From NCBI GenBank assembly GCA_964036275.1, contig OZ038434.1:38091279-38155278 (forward strand): 64,000 bases of DNA, written 5' to 3'. Every line of letters starts with the position of its first letter. The first letter of the stretch is position 1. Below, piece after piece: positions 9,901-22,000 of the stretch. The notes under the pieces are model-generated. The model was not told the origin of the DNA. It did not search any database and saw nothing but the letters and a program-made list of their open reading frames with translations. Source of the DNA: Litoditis marina (Eukaryota > Nematoda > Chromadorea > Rhabditida > Rhabditidae). Made by a program: the position numbers and the translations under genes.

Positions 9901-12273
9901 GGTGGTTGCGGGGTTGCGGCGGCCATTGTTTTTCAATCTTAATTTCTCATTATGTTGTTTATCTTTATGTTTTGGTTCATATTTCTGCTGTTTCTACACG
10001 TGGTTACAATCTCATGCTGTTTGTTTCTTTTATTTTTAATTTATCTCATTTTTTTTCTGTATTCTGTTCATGTCCTCCTTGGGGCACCCAACCACTGCAT
10101 TACAATTATCTTTTAACCTATCGCAGTGAGTAGTTAGTGAGAGGTAGATGACAGGACGGAAAAGTTGAGTAAACTAGCTAAAAACAGTGTAGTGGCTAAG
10201 GCTAAGGTGCCACCCACCAGTACACATTCGATTCCCACCCACGATAAATTGGTAGATAAATTGTATCTACAAAAGCTAAAGCCTCCCCTGGTGCTCCTTG
10301 GCTGGATGGGAACGGTAGGATAAATTCAGTCTGCCTTGAAGAGTTTCCCTCTGAGACTGTCCCATGCAAATTCGGTGTGGAAATTTGAAGAACAGGGGTA
10401 ACTTTAATTCAATTTTTTCTGAGAGCTGAGGTACACGGAAATTATTTTTCTCCCAGCCCCCTTTATAGCATTGCCTTTACTACTTATAGTTGGGTGTGTT
10501 CTGAAATTCTCTTAATCTCAAATTCCCACAATTCCCAACTTTGTTGGTAGGCCAAACAACTATTATTTCGAGAACTATTCTGTTATTTTGACTGCTTGGT
10601 AATGATCTTTGCTCTAAAATACACTAACACTGCCACACAGTATAAGTTAACAAGTCCTTTGCACATATGTGTGCGCACTTACAGTATGAAATTGAATTTT
10701 GAACGACTTTCAAAATTGAGTCCCAAAATCATAAGTTAGCAAATTGTTCCAGTATAGATGAAAGATTTTTCGAAAAGTATTCAACGTGAGTTAAAGCGTA
10801 TGTGACGCGTAACCCAGCTAGTTTAAGCAAAGTAAGGTGGTATGGACGAAGGGTATGGTGGTATGGACGCGTGACCCAGTTAGCTAAATTATAGTAGGCT
10901 TGTATGGACGGAGGGTACAGCTGTATGGACGGGTGACCTAGAAGAGACAACCAAGGGGTTATCGTCCATACAACGGTACACCCCTCTTATGGTATATATG
11001 AAAGCGTAAAATTATTCTTGTTTCAGAGAGAGAAGAATTATATAGAGTAATGATCGTCGATCGAAATCACGTAAATTAAAATTTTGCGGCGCATTGAAAT
11101 CGCGCTCCATTCGACGCGTTGCGGCGATCGCTTGGTTGCCTGTGACTTCACAGAAACTGAATGTATTGTGTTAAACGCCGTGGTGAATTAGTAAACGTCA
11201 AAGACTCAGTTTAATGTTTCAATACCTGATTGATGACGCGTCTGACCAGCCGTCTGACACTGGTCACTTCTCGGTTCTGGTTATGGGTCAGTGGCTTTTC
11301 TTCCTCCAATTGGTGGTCGTTGGCCAATTGGTGCTCGTTGCTGTCCACGGACTGCTCCCTTTCTTCTGGAAACTCCTCCTCGTTCGCCTGAACAACCAGT
11401 GCGAATGAAAACGCCGTCAAAACCTAACCATTCTACAAGTAACCGGGTTTTTTGGTATGTAATCGTTTTAGGAGGCTTTTCGGGGGAGTACTACAATCGC
11501 CCCCCACCTTTGGGGGGCGATTCTACACCATGCTTATTTACTGCGGGCTTGGGTTGAGAGGGGGGTGATTGTTCATCAGTTCCGGGTATGTACTATCACC
11601 CCCCCCCCCTCATTTTGTATTGTGGGGGGTGATTGTTCATTTTCAAAGATGTACAATGTTCCCCACCCATTTACCAATTACCCCCCACCTTCGCGCGACT
11701 TTTCGGGGATTTCAATTAGGTGGGGGGTAATAGTACCATGAGGGGGGTGATTGTTGGGTGGGGGGCGATTGTACATTTTTCCCCTTTTCGGTTACACTTC
11801 TGTAATCAGAAGAGGTTAGAAAAACTTTTAGGCTTAGTTCCGGATACTTGTAGTTTGTACTTGCTGGGCTCAGCCAATCTCGGATGCTATGAGGCTATAT
11901 GTTATCTATCAACGATAGAGAACATACAGCCTCCTAGCTGCTCACATGGCATACCATAAATGACTTATACGGTGCTTGTTGCTGATTAAAGTGTTATTGT
12001 TTCATCCTACAGTAACCCGCACACAGAAGAACTACCCCAATAAGTTGTTTGAGAGGCAGAGACACACATATTTCTCACGAAAACTCTAGAAACCATACAC
12101 ACATTCGATTCGAACACATCTTCGGTCTTTTGAATACAAATTTGGATAGGAAATAAGGATAATACCTCGACTCTTCCAAGTATTGGCATGTCCGATCCTG
12201 TCTCTTTTCCATTTTCTTCGTGATTTTGAACGTGATCGACCAACTGGTCGTCTTGTGGAGGCAAATCCTCCAT
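3959..12273 (-). CDS. C2H2 zinc-finger protein, 12 exons, 405 aa
   Basis: Exons: 12273-12166, 11387-11226, 8850-8733, 8243-8194, 7350-7254, 7182-7092, 6431-6329, 5872-5792, 5501-5392, 5215-5080, 4667-4590, 4042-3959; all phases agree and the total is 1218 nt. The N-terminal about 130 residues are acidic and polar. Two C2H2 fingers lie at about residues 185-230, CTQC-x12-H-x4-H and CMYC-x13-H-x4-H, joined by a YRPYR linker. A charged region rich in E, H, M and R follows, and the protein ends GGVHYR before TAG. It is probably a nuclear DNA- or RNA-binding protein; I recognise no orthologue. The ATG at 12273 follows an AG that could be a trans-splice site. The exon 10 donor (ATG|GTGGGC) is chosen because exons 11 and 12 then join in frame; without it the protein would stop at 5059. 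The exon 4 acceptor (GATAG) is weak. Confidence 0.72.
4385..4562. repeat. 120-bp palindromic MITE, compound copy
   Basis: Contains the family's core words CAGTCCTTTAAACTGCAATAC and GGATTGGTCCACATAATCGTCC, with part of one arm duplicated. It lies in the last intron of the zinc-finger gene. Other copies: 7431-7553, 19663-19789, 19787-19905, 45805-45926, 49125-49253 and 54003-54127. Confidence 0.65.
4935..5008 (-). pseudogene. Decayed duplicate of zinc-finger gene exon 10
   Basis: Read on the minus strand, this stretch encodes VKMPKHYQRF then GGIKMV, matching VKMPQHHYRR and GGIKMV of the real exon at 5215-5080. It lies in the intron directly downstream. A stub of a further copy (ATTAAAATGGTGGGG) is near 5035-5050. 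No acceptor places the copy in the gene's phase, so it looks like a dead duplicate and not an alternative exon. Confidence 0.6.
6692..7014. mobile_element. Long inverted-repeat MITE
   Basis: Two arms of about 130 bp built from CACTGGAGAACCG and GAACCGAACC words face each other across about 50 bp. Outer ends read GGCGAATTCACTGGAG and CTCCAGTGAATTGGCC. It lies in intron 6 of the zinc-finger gene. Related, more decayed sequence is seen at 48240-48370. Confidence 0.7.
7431..7553. repeat. 120-bp palindromic MITE copy
   Basis: Begins AAAGAAGGACGAGTATGTGG and ends with its near reverse complement, with the AAACTGCAATAC / AATTGCAGTTT inner arms. It is in intron 4 of the zinc-finger gene, next to exon 5. 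Confidence 0.7.
11480..11790. repeat. G/C homopolymer-run element, variant
   Basis: Runs of five to ten C or G alternate with spacers such as GATTGTTCAT and AGTACTACAATC. It is related in style to 2624-2990 but has different spacers. It lies in intron 1 of the zinc-finger gene. Confidence 0.6.
11886..11937. repeat. 52-nt hairpin
   Basis: Arms of 24 bases, CTATGAGGCTATATG... and ...CATACAGCCTCCTAG, pair with three mismatches around an AAC-containing loop. The size is right for a pre-miRNA-like fold, but the symmetry also fits a short palindromic element. It is in intron 1 of the zinc-finger gene. Confidence 0.55.
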
Positions 12274-12865
12274 CGGCTACCTTTACAACAAGATTCCATC
12301 AATAAATAAATGGTACAACCTCGTCAATCAATTACATTATATTTGTGCAAGAAAATGAAAATATTAGGTTATTCGGTCTTGTTGCGAGCGAGCGCGTGCT
12401 ATAGGGTCCCGCAGCGCTTTCTGATTGGCAAATTGCCCAGACAGGTTTTGCATTGGAGCGCGTTTCTTGCCATATAATTTAAAAAGAAGACTTTAAAAGA
12501 GTTTTAAATGGTTGATAATTGAGTTGAGCTAGCTACGTATTCTCTGTGAGTCGGGATAACCAGAAAAGCTACTGAATGGGCTCAGTTGAACGAATTCCTT
12601 CGCGAGATAATTGACAGTAAATAACTTAAAGGCAATGAAACAGGAAAATGTTATATTCACTTTCAAACGGAGGAAAGCGTACGAAGTTTGTTTGAGTCGA
12701 CAAGTATTTTGAAATCATAGGATCGGAGGTAACAAAATCATTCTGAGCAAGCAGCTTTTAACATGATCATGGCTTTGGGCGACAGTTTCACCTTCAAAAC
12801 TACAAAAAACAACAGATCTGATTGAGATTCCATCAAATTCGACAAAAAGTATTGTGCGAAAAAAA

Positions 12866-12871
12866 TTTATT
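12866..12871 (-). terminator. Polyadenylation signal of mai-2
   Basis: AATAAA on the minus strand, 66 bases after the stop codon of the ATPase inhibitor gene. Confidence 0.6.
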
Positions 12872-12937
12872 GAACTACCTAATACATAAATGTTATATTC
12901 ACGTTCATATCACTGTGGGACGTTATACAAGGCATAT

Positions 12938-14793
12938 TTACTTCTTCTGTTGCAGCTTCTCGATCTCTTCAAGACGTTTCTGATGTCTCTCAACGACCTG
13001 TAAACAGAATACATGAATAAAAACAGAGAAATCGAGAGAAGATGAGAGAAACATTCGAAACAGCCGGAGTAGAGTTGTACTAAGAGTCGAACTCGAAGAT
13101 TAAATTCGTTAACTAGGTTTTTCGGAAGAAACTGGGATTGTTTCCGTGACCGACTGTTCGCAGATAATCGGTTACGTGCGAAACTTCGAACTGTACAACT
13201 CGAAAAGAACGAAAAAAGCGCTAATGATCTCAACAAACTCAGACGATAACAAACACAATGCTTACTTCCTGGTGATGATCGATTTCCTTCTGGATTTCCT
13301 CCTTGATGTGGTGCAACTGCTCCTTTTGCTGAAATATATTGAATGAGTAACCAGAATGTGATGTTTTAGACAGAAAGCGCATCCTAGAACAAAAAGGGGA
13401 AGCGTCAATAAAACGAATCATCTACTTCATTCGATACAAAGTTCTACTCCCGAATATGTTAATTCAAATAAGGTTGACATAAATTGACTTCCCCCTAACT
13501 AATCTTGCATAGTTTTCAACCCCAAGCCCGCGTACACTCGATTTTGATTTGAATAGGGAGATATTCTTCCATCTTCCTTTGGATCAGGGAAAAAAACGCA
13601 AAATCAAATCCAGTAAAGTTGTCCTGAAAGCTAAACGAATTCCGAAAACGTGCTGCCTTTTTTGACTAAAATGGAAAATATTTTTTATTTATTAAACTTG
13701 CGTAAATTCATTGGAAAACTGTTCTTTTAGTCGCACCCTACTCGTACAGACGAAAATGTATCCCACTAGACTGAAAAGAAGTATGAGAACCAATAGAATG
13801 TGTTTACCTTCTTGTAGAAGTACTCGTCCTCGCGGGCAGCCTCCATCTTGCCGAAAGCACCACCAGCATCGCGGATGGAGCCTCCGGAGCCACCTCCCTG
13901 AAAAAGTAATGAGTAATAATATAAAAACCATAGCGGGAGATCGTTAACTTCATCTTCAACTACGTCGGCATAACCCATACTTCCTCTATGATGAAAAACT
14001 AAGTAATTATCACGTACACTACTGCTATTACAACTAGTAAAAATTACAGTTATGTCACCGTCACTTAAAGATCAAATTCTTGTTTACTCTTCTCTTATTT
14101 TGAACAAAAGATCAAAGTGACTAGAAACACTTGAACGGGAGAGAAACAGAATTCTAAAAAGGAGAAAGTGACGCCTACGCTATATGCTTGTTTTTGATAT
14201 CCGGGAAGGAAACATGAATTGAAGACATACCCTTCCGGCTCCATCACCGAGACCGGATCCGGACATACAGCGCACGAAGCACCTGAACAGAAATTATTAG
14301 CTGGAACAAAATCATTTTTTTTCTATTTTCGGTATAAGTGTAATAAAGTCAGTTAAGAAACACGCATTACTGACTAAAGAAGTTGAAAATTTAATAGTTT
14401 ATTGTTTCAGAAGTATGGATGACTGATATTATGTATTGCTCAATGCTCATTATAATTTCGATGAGCAAAACAAGCTTACTTTTATGTGCGCTGGCCAGAG
14501 AACCACAAAAAAATTACAGCAGTTGGCTTTGGAATCGGCGATAATGTTTATCAGTCGAATGAGAACAGTACTTGTGTAAATCTATTCTTCTACGGATGAT
14601 CAGTCAAAAAACTACACCTAGAATACCAAATTTTATAGGTTTCATAAAATATGTTATATTATGTGCGGTAGAAACAACATTTATTAAACTTGTGGTCCTT
14701 CAACAAATGGTCTTGCATTGAAAACAACTTATGGTCTCTCAAAACAACTTACTTGCTGACGTTATTGATAGCGGGGGTAAGACGAAGAGACAT
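12938..14793 (-). CDS. mai-2: Mitochondrial F1 ATPase inhibitor (IF1 family)
   Basis: Exons: 14793-14753, 14282-14231, 13897-13808, 13328-13266, 12997-12938; 306 nt, 101 aa, all phases consistent. IF1 proteins bind the F1 part of ATP synthase in the mitochondrial matrix at low pH and stop ATP hydrolysis. Residues 1-20 are basic with hydroxylated residues and few acids, fitting an import presequence. A glycine-rich segment then leads into the conserved inhibitory region GGAFGKMEAAREDEYFYKK (about residues 43-61), followed by a His-rich helical stretch (LHHIKEE, DHHQE) and a coiled-coil end. Nematode MAI-2 is about 109 aa, so this copy is full length. The start follows TTACAG|A-ATG, a likely SL1 trans-splice site. 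A TTTATT (AATAAA on the coding strand) at 12866-12871 is the likely polyadenylation signal. Confidence 0.93.
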
Positions 14794-16051
14794 TCTGTAA
14801 CAACAGAAATGAAATTCAGCCAAAAAATAATATTACAACCGACCGTAATAAAGAAAAAAGGAGCAAAAATGATCAAAACAAACAATGTAGACAACACGTG
14901 CGGTACAAAGAATTTAAAGGACGGTTAAAGGGAAATGAAGACTGGTCTCGAAGGGAAATCTTTCAAAGCTGCAAATTTTGAGGCAAAATTCACCCATAAA
15001 GATGTATTTTGAGGTGTATAAATGGGTTTAAAATATAATTAAGAAGTAAGTTAAGATAAACTAAGAATGACTGAAAAGTATTCAGGGAGAAGAAACCTTT
15101 TGAACGTGACTTTTCGAATATTGCAAAAAAGAGCAGGGCTGCTGGTAAACAAAAATCACGAGATGTCAAAACACCACAAGAGATCGAACAACAATACGAA
15201 CTGACCACACAAATTGTCAATATTGAACAGTTTTTATAACCTATACAGACTTCCATGCAAGCTGGCATGCTTTCCAGGTTTTTTTTCGATAAAAACCTCA
15301 ATGGGGCCGAGTGGTCGACTCAATGGGGCCGAGTGGTCGAAAACACCATGGTTCGATCCCACTCGGCGCGGTATCTTCATGGCGGACCGCATGAGCTGGT
15401 AATAACGCTCACTCATGCTTAGTTTCTCTTCTACGGACCCCACCTCTCTACGGATACTTATATGTGATCATTGCGTTGCCTCGGTTGTATTAAAATGAAT
15501 AAAGTAAAACACAGCTGAAACAGTTGCCATAAAAAGATTATTATTTATTATTATTAATACAAAACAAAGCGTTAACAATAAATAATCACAATCGAAATGT
15601 ATTGGTTAAAATGTACATGAGATCCAGCACCAGAACGACAACTGTTTCAGAAACAAGTTAGGTGAACAATAGTTAATCTATGAAAAAAAATTCAAGATCA
15701 TTTCAAGTCGTTTCCACGGTGGCTAACAATGTTAACAAGTTTCAATTTACTGAAACCTACGTTCAAATATTGGGAAACAACTGAAATATAGCAGAAAAAA
15801 ACAATCGACTCAGGAGACAGCAGAAACCGCACATGTAATGTTGGTCAGACCAAATGTGTATGTAGTTTGATCTCGTTGTTGTTTCGGTCAAAACTCGCAG
15901 AGTGTGGCTTGTATGAGATGAAACTGTAACTCACGAATAGTCACGACCTAGACAACTATAGTCAGATGTTGAACACCCCTTAATAAAGTTTTTCTGCTGG
16001 GTTCGCTGATCAAACTACAACTAAAGTCAGACCCCCTTGCCCCATCCCATT
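14794..16051. other. Intergenic region between cdk-8 and mai-2
   Basis: About 1.25 kb separating the cdk-8 stop from the mai-2 start. It holds a tRNA-derived SINE-like repeat (15301-15512), one palindromic element near 15857-16017, and otherwise AT-rich DNA. The mai-2 promoter should lie here, but I see no specific motif. Confidence 0.5.
15301..15512 (+). mobile_element. SINE-like repeat with Ser/Leu-type tRNA head
   Basis: GGGGCCGAGTGGTCGA occurs twice at the start, resembling the A-box region of class II tRNAs, and is followed by a B-box GGTTCGATCCC. The body shares GGCGGACCGCATGAGCTG and a CTCTACGGA segment with the copy at 36546-36742, and both copies end in AATAAAGT. No tRNA fold is intact. 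Confidence 0.6.
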
Positions 16052-19000
16052 CTATCCATATCGGTTCCACTGTCCCTGCTGCGGCTGTCCCGGCTGTCCC
16101 ATCATATTGTATGGGGGCGGGGCTTGTTGTTGCTGTTGTTGTTGTTGTTGTCCCATGGTCATTCCTCCCATCTGCTGCGGGTGCATTGGTTGTCCGCTCT
16201 GCATCATCATGTCACCTGGAAAGTAAAATTACCAATTTGATCTCTAATATCAAAATTCGACAATTTCAATTACCTTTAGCAGCTCAGACCAACTAAAACT
16301 GACTCTGCCAAGCTCCAAAAGGTGTGTTTCATCCAGGTAAAAAACATTATATGCTCTAAAAGACAGTTCAGTTGTTCATAACGTAACACGACGGTAGTTC
16401 ACTCATGAAGCGTCCGAGACATTTAAAAAATTCTGCGTAAAGACCGAGAGTCGGCAGGTTTGCACGCACAGCGACGCTATTGAGCACGATGAAATACCCT
16501 CTTTTGAACATAGGTTATGTTATTGGTCATCTCTAGTAAATTCCTACCCTGCGGCATCATGCCCTGCTGCGGTCCCGCGCCCTGATAGACGCCGCCGCCA
16601 GCGACCATCTGCTGCTGCGCGGCCTGTGGCTGCGGTCGCATCATCATCTGCGGGTGCTGGCCGGCCATCATGCCTGCAAATATGGTGTAATTGTACAATT
16701 TTGAAAACAACATGTGGTAGAATGATACATTTTGAGGGAAAAACGTGTGATAGAATGGCATATTTCAGACAAGAATCATACTCGGGAACTCGGGTTATGG
16801 TGTCCACACCACTTAGATGAGATTATTCAACAGGAAAGAGCTCGTCTTTCCATTTTCAAAAATGGGTCATTTTCCCCAATACTGACGAAAACGTAGCTTG
16901 TCATTATAATTTCTGTGTCTAATAGGACAACTTTAATGGTGTGGGTATGTTAATCATCAGAAAACCCATACATTTTAAATTCGATCGTCGCATGGTGTTT
17001 TAAGAGACCATAATCCGTGATTAGAATACAACGTTCATTTAAGTTATATATATATATATATATATATATACTTGCTTTTTGATGCTTCTCATGCCCAACG
17101 AAGTCTTTTTCAGAGAATTAAACATTGAAACTGACCATACACCATCAGGGTCACAAACACATTCATGTGAAAAATGTGGGGTCACGAGTTGAAAACTGAC
17201 CAACTTCATGCATAATTGGCGGCGAACAAGCAAAATACAGGCTAAAACTGCAGTTTTGGAAGGGTCGCCGGTCGCGCTATGAAAAAGATGAAGGGGTCGC
17301 GAGATTTCAAGACCAATACGAGACCCTTGGCGGTGTATGAGACTGACCCATGCCCTGCTGCTGGAACTGTTGTGGATGGTGTCCGGCCATCATGCCCATC
17401 TGATGTCCGCCGCTCATGCCGGGATGTTGTTGCATCTGCTGACCCTGAAATATGGCATAAGTAAAAATGTAACTACTGTAGTTTGTAAGGGTAAGGGTGA
17501 TCACGAAGGATGAAACGTACTTTATACGCTAAATGTTGACACTACGATGAAAGAGTGAATCCGAAAACCACAGTCCAGCAAGAAAAAATTCACAAAACGG
17601 GCTTCCATTTCATTTACTATGAAAATAGTTGCCGTTTTTGAACGCAAAATATTGAACTTTCACGAACTTAGACTCAAACCGAAAAATACTTGTCTATTTA
17701 CTACTTGAGAACGTGTAATTTAAGTGACAAAACGCTGTCAGGACCTGAAAATCCGCGTTAAACAAACTGTTGAAATCAAAAAATATTAATCAACAGTTCG
17801 TATTCTAGATACCTGGTACATTTGCTGTTGTTGCTGCTGTTGTTGTTGATGAGCATACTGCTGTTGAGGCATCATTTGGTTCATTTGATTCATTTCCACT
17901 GAAAAGACACAGTTTCTCGAGTTTACCGAACGAATACTACCAAATAAACTTCTTTTTTTGATACATGTTACTATGAGAGAACTAAGGCAAAAAAAGAGTC
18001 TCAAATCCCCAAAAGACGATAGAACTTGTCGATGTACATCAACCACCACTCGATGAGAAACGTTTTCTGATATTCAATACTACCATCTGCATACATCATA
18101 CCTAGGCGTAACATCGCATATCGCATTGCGATCAAAATGCTTTGGAATCATACACCAGCAAGGTTGTCCGGATAGTTATAAAAATTCGAAAAACGGACTA
18201 CTTTTCAGCCGAAACTATGAGAATCGGTCTACTTTTGATGAAAAATCCTGGATTTTCACTTGTTTACTTGAGAAAACGGACTAATTTTTGCCGCCTAGTC
18301 AGATCTTACTGGTGTATGTTTGGAATCAAACTAAAAACCAGACATAACAGAGAAATCCTCAAACTTACTTGGCTGTTGCATCATGTGGGGTTGTTGAATG
18401 GCCATTGGCTGGCCATATTGCTCCTGACCATACATTTGTTGAGCCATCTGAAGAGAAACATATAACTAAACTATAATAATCCCGACTAGGATTGTTAATC
18501 AAGTTCAAAATTTCGAGTTTTGGAAAAAAACAAATTTTCGAGTTCAGTCGAGTCTGGAGTTCGACTTTAACAACACTTATCCCCACCGCATGGTCATAGT
18601 AAGGCTTGTAAGGCGTTTTCAGAAGTTTTGATCTTTTTTAAAATTAAAACTTTCAATCGAGAATCGGGTTTGAAAACTGGATCGTTCCGAAGCGATTTGG
18701 GTTGTTAACATTGTTAACAAAAATGACAATAAGGAAAATCAGGTTTGTTGAACTCTCTGAAATAAGAGATAGGCATAGAAGACGAAATTTTAAACTGAAA
18801 ATGCACATATCAGTACGATGCGACTAATCTACAAAAAGAAAGGAGTTAGAAGATATCTTGATTGACGTATGTGGTTGAGCCGAAAAGTACTAATTTTTGA
18901 TATTGATTCTGTCTCTTCCGAATTCTCATCTCAGCTTTTCTCAACTGCCGGAAAATAGCCCATACTAACCTGTGGCTGTTGCACCAGCCGAAGTCGTTTG

Positions 19001-22000
19001 TTCGCGGGTTCTGTGTCCATTGGCTGCTGCATATTCGTCATTGCCGAATTATACTAGAATAATTAAATTATCGACTTTTATCGATAGAAAATAATCGATT
19101 TTGTTCTGAGAATGAGGAAAACTTCTTTTTAAACTTCTCGAAAGGTTTTCTAACCAATGTGACCGAATATCGTGAAACGAACACGCTACAACTCATGTGG
19201 AACGAAAGCTCAAACTCTAACGGTCAAGATCTTCATTTTTGTTACGAAAAAACACGATGCCTATCCCGCTCTGTTTGTAGTGTGATCCCGTTGTGAGATC
19301 AAACTACATACTTCAACAACCATTTTGCCATTCTCTATATCTGATCTATACGTGGAACGTGGAACCGCAGAGCCCACACTTTGACCAAAGTTTAGAAGCG
19401 GTCCTTTCCCTGTTCAGATTTAAATCGTTTAGAAGCTGAGAGAGCGCCATTTGAAATAATGTGTCAAACACATAAATGTTTTAGTGTTCAATAAATATTC
19501 TAGAATATTATATACCTGAGGATTGGTGGCCTGCTGATTCTGGTCGTCCACGACTGCCATCGACTTCTTATCAGAGTCGACGAGGAAATCTCTCTTCGGG
19601 TACGGTATCTTGAAGGCGCAGAAGACGTCTTCGGTAGCTTTCGGCTCCGTCTGGAAATGTACTTGAAGAAGGAAGACTATGTGGACCAATTCCAACGCTT
19701 CAGTTCTTTAAACTACGATACATTTTTCAATTGCAGTTTAAAAGACCGTTGACACAGGATTGGTCCAGATTATCGTCCTGCTTTAAACAAGGACGATTAT
19801 GTGAACAATGCCAACGCTCCAGTCCCTTAAACTGCAACAAATGTTTTCATTGCAGTTTAAAGGATCGTGGACACGGGATTGGTCCACAATCCACATTATC
19901 GCTTTAATAGTAAAACAAGGAAAGATTCATGGTTGGAACTGATCATTTTTCCGACGTGTTAGCAATTTTATTTTTGAACTTGGCATACAAATAATGTGTA
20001 CATTCATCACTTACCGCCATTCCAAATAGACTGTTCAAATTGTTTTTTTAAGTAAATCGACAGACTAGTCTTCTATGAAGTATTCAAATGAAACAGTAAC
20101 CAAAAAGTTATGCGGTTATAGTTATTATGTTCCTTTGAAACAACGTCAAAACGTGTTTTGCCGGAAACCTAGATAGAACTAACCTTGAAATAAACATCTT
20201 CCATGGCCTCTTTGCAGGATATCCGCTTGATTGGGTCCATGGTGAGCAGTCGGAGCAACAAGCGAAACTGGTTGTTATCCGTCTCCACTTGCTGCAAGAA
20301 AACACCGCATATATCAGTGAAGTTGGCTTAAAAGCACCAAACCTTAAAAAACAGGCTCCCTTTCAGTAACAAAAACGGGAGAAAATGCTTATTTTTGAAA
20401 AAAAACAAAGAGAAGTTTGACATATAACAATTAAAAAAGGACTATATATTGTAGAGAAGTAACTCCTTACTGATATGTGTTCCTGAATACAGCCCCAAAA
20501 AGTGCTAGACCCACCTTGTGTTTTTCCATGTAACGTGACATACTGGCTCCAGCAAAGTTGGCTCTGAAAACGATTGTTCTCGCAATTTAACAAAGCATCA
20601 ATGAATGAGTCGTAATAGTTTTATCATAACGACATATCAGAATGTACCAAATATACTCCAGTGAAGTTGTCCGGATAGCCAGGAAAAAAAACCGAAAAAC
20701 GAGCCACTATTTTCGCCAAAAACGAGCAAAATATGTCCTTTTAAATGTGAAATCATCAATTTACACGGGGCTACATATAAAAACGGACTCTTTTTTGTCC
20801 AATAGTCGGACATTACTGATGTATGAATCACAAAACCAGCTATTTCTCAAAAAAATCATCTACAAGAAAAGAATGATCAGGTAACCAGAACTACTTACTG
20901 GTGTGTTTTGATATCCTGCTGCAGCTTCGGGTAATCGGGCATCTTTTTGAAATCCGGCCACTCACTGTCGGTCGGATAACCCATTACCGTGAAGATTCTG
21001 GAAAGATAGTCTTCACTTTAATCACACACCAGTAAGGTCCAACTAAGCGACATGAAGTAGTCTGTATTAGGATGCAAACACGTGAAAAGTTATCATTTTT
21101 CATCAAGAGTAGACCTATTTTTTTATTGTAGTCCGTTTAGTCCGTTTTTCGAATTTCTCTGACTATTCGAACAACTTTACTGGTGTATGACTATAATTCC
21201 TAATTGGACAGTACACATACCAGCGTGAAGTGGTAAATAAAGAATAGCCAGAAAAATTCCGGAAACGGGGTTCATTTTCGCAAATGTCGGCAAAATGTTC
21301 TTGTTTTTTGAGGCAAAAACATTATTTCTTATCCTTTATGTAGAAAAGAAGTCCGTTGTTTGAATTGGACAACTTTGCTGGGGTAGACTACTGGAGTACT
21401 AACCGTCTTAGCTGATCATAGTGATAGGGACTTTGGGCCTTGATATCTTCCTCTTTACAGAAGAAAACTGGTTCCGACGTCAGCAGCTCGGCGAAGATAC
21501 AGCCAATGGCCCACACGTCAATCGGCTGAAATTGTGAGAATGAGAATGACACTTTGAATAAATACATAAGCTGAATTTTCGGACAGAAATTGAACAGTTC
21601 GGATTTCTTTTCAACTCCGGTCAATCTAGCTTTCAAATGAGACCGCGATGAATCTAAATCAAGTTATACATAGAGATTTGATAGCGAAACTATGCACAAA
21701 AAGTTTAAATTAATAGAAGAAAATTTGATTTTGTTTCATTCATTTAATCATATTACATAACATGTTTTTAAAAACGTTTACAAAGTGTTTTTCTAATAAT
21801 GATCGTGTTCGAGAGTTGACCATAACCAAAACAATTAGCTCTCTGCTACGGTATGTCTTAGCTACATTTTTTTTATTTGGTTCATTGTTTCTAGGAACAG
21901 ACACAACTCAGTGACGTGCACTTGGGCGTACCCCAGTTGTAGTAAGAAGTAACCAAAGAACAACAATTTGATTACCTTTGAATAGTGTTTGGCTCCCAAT

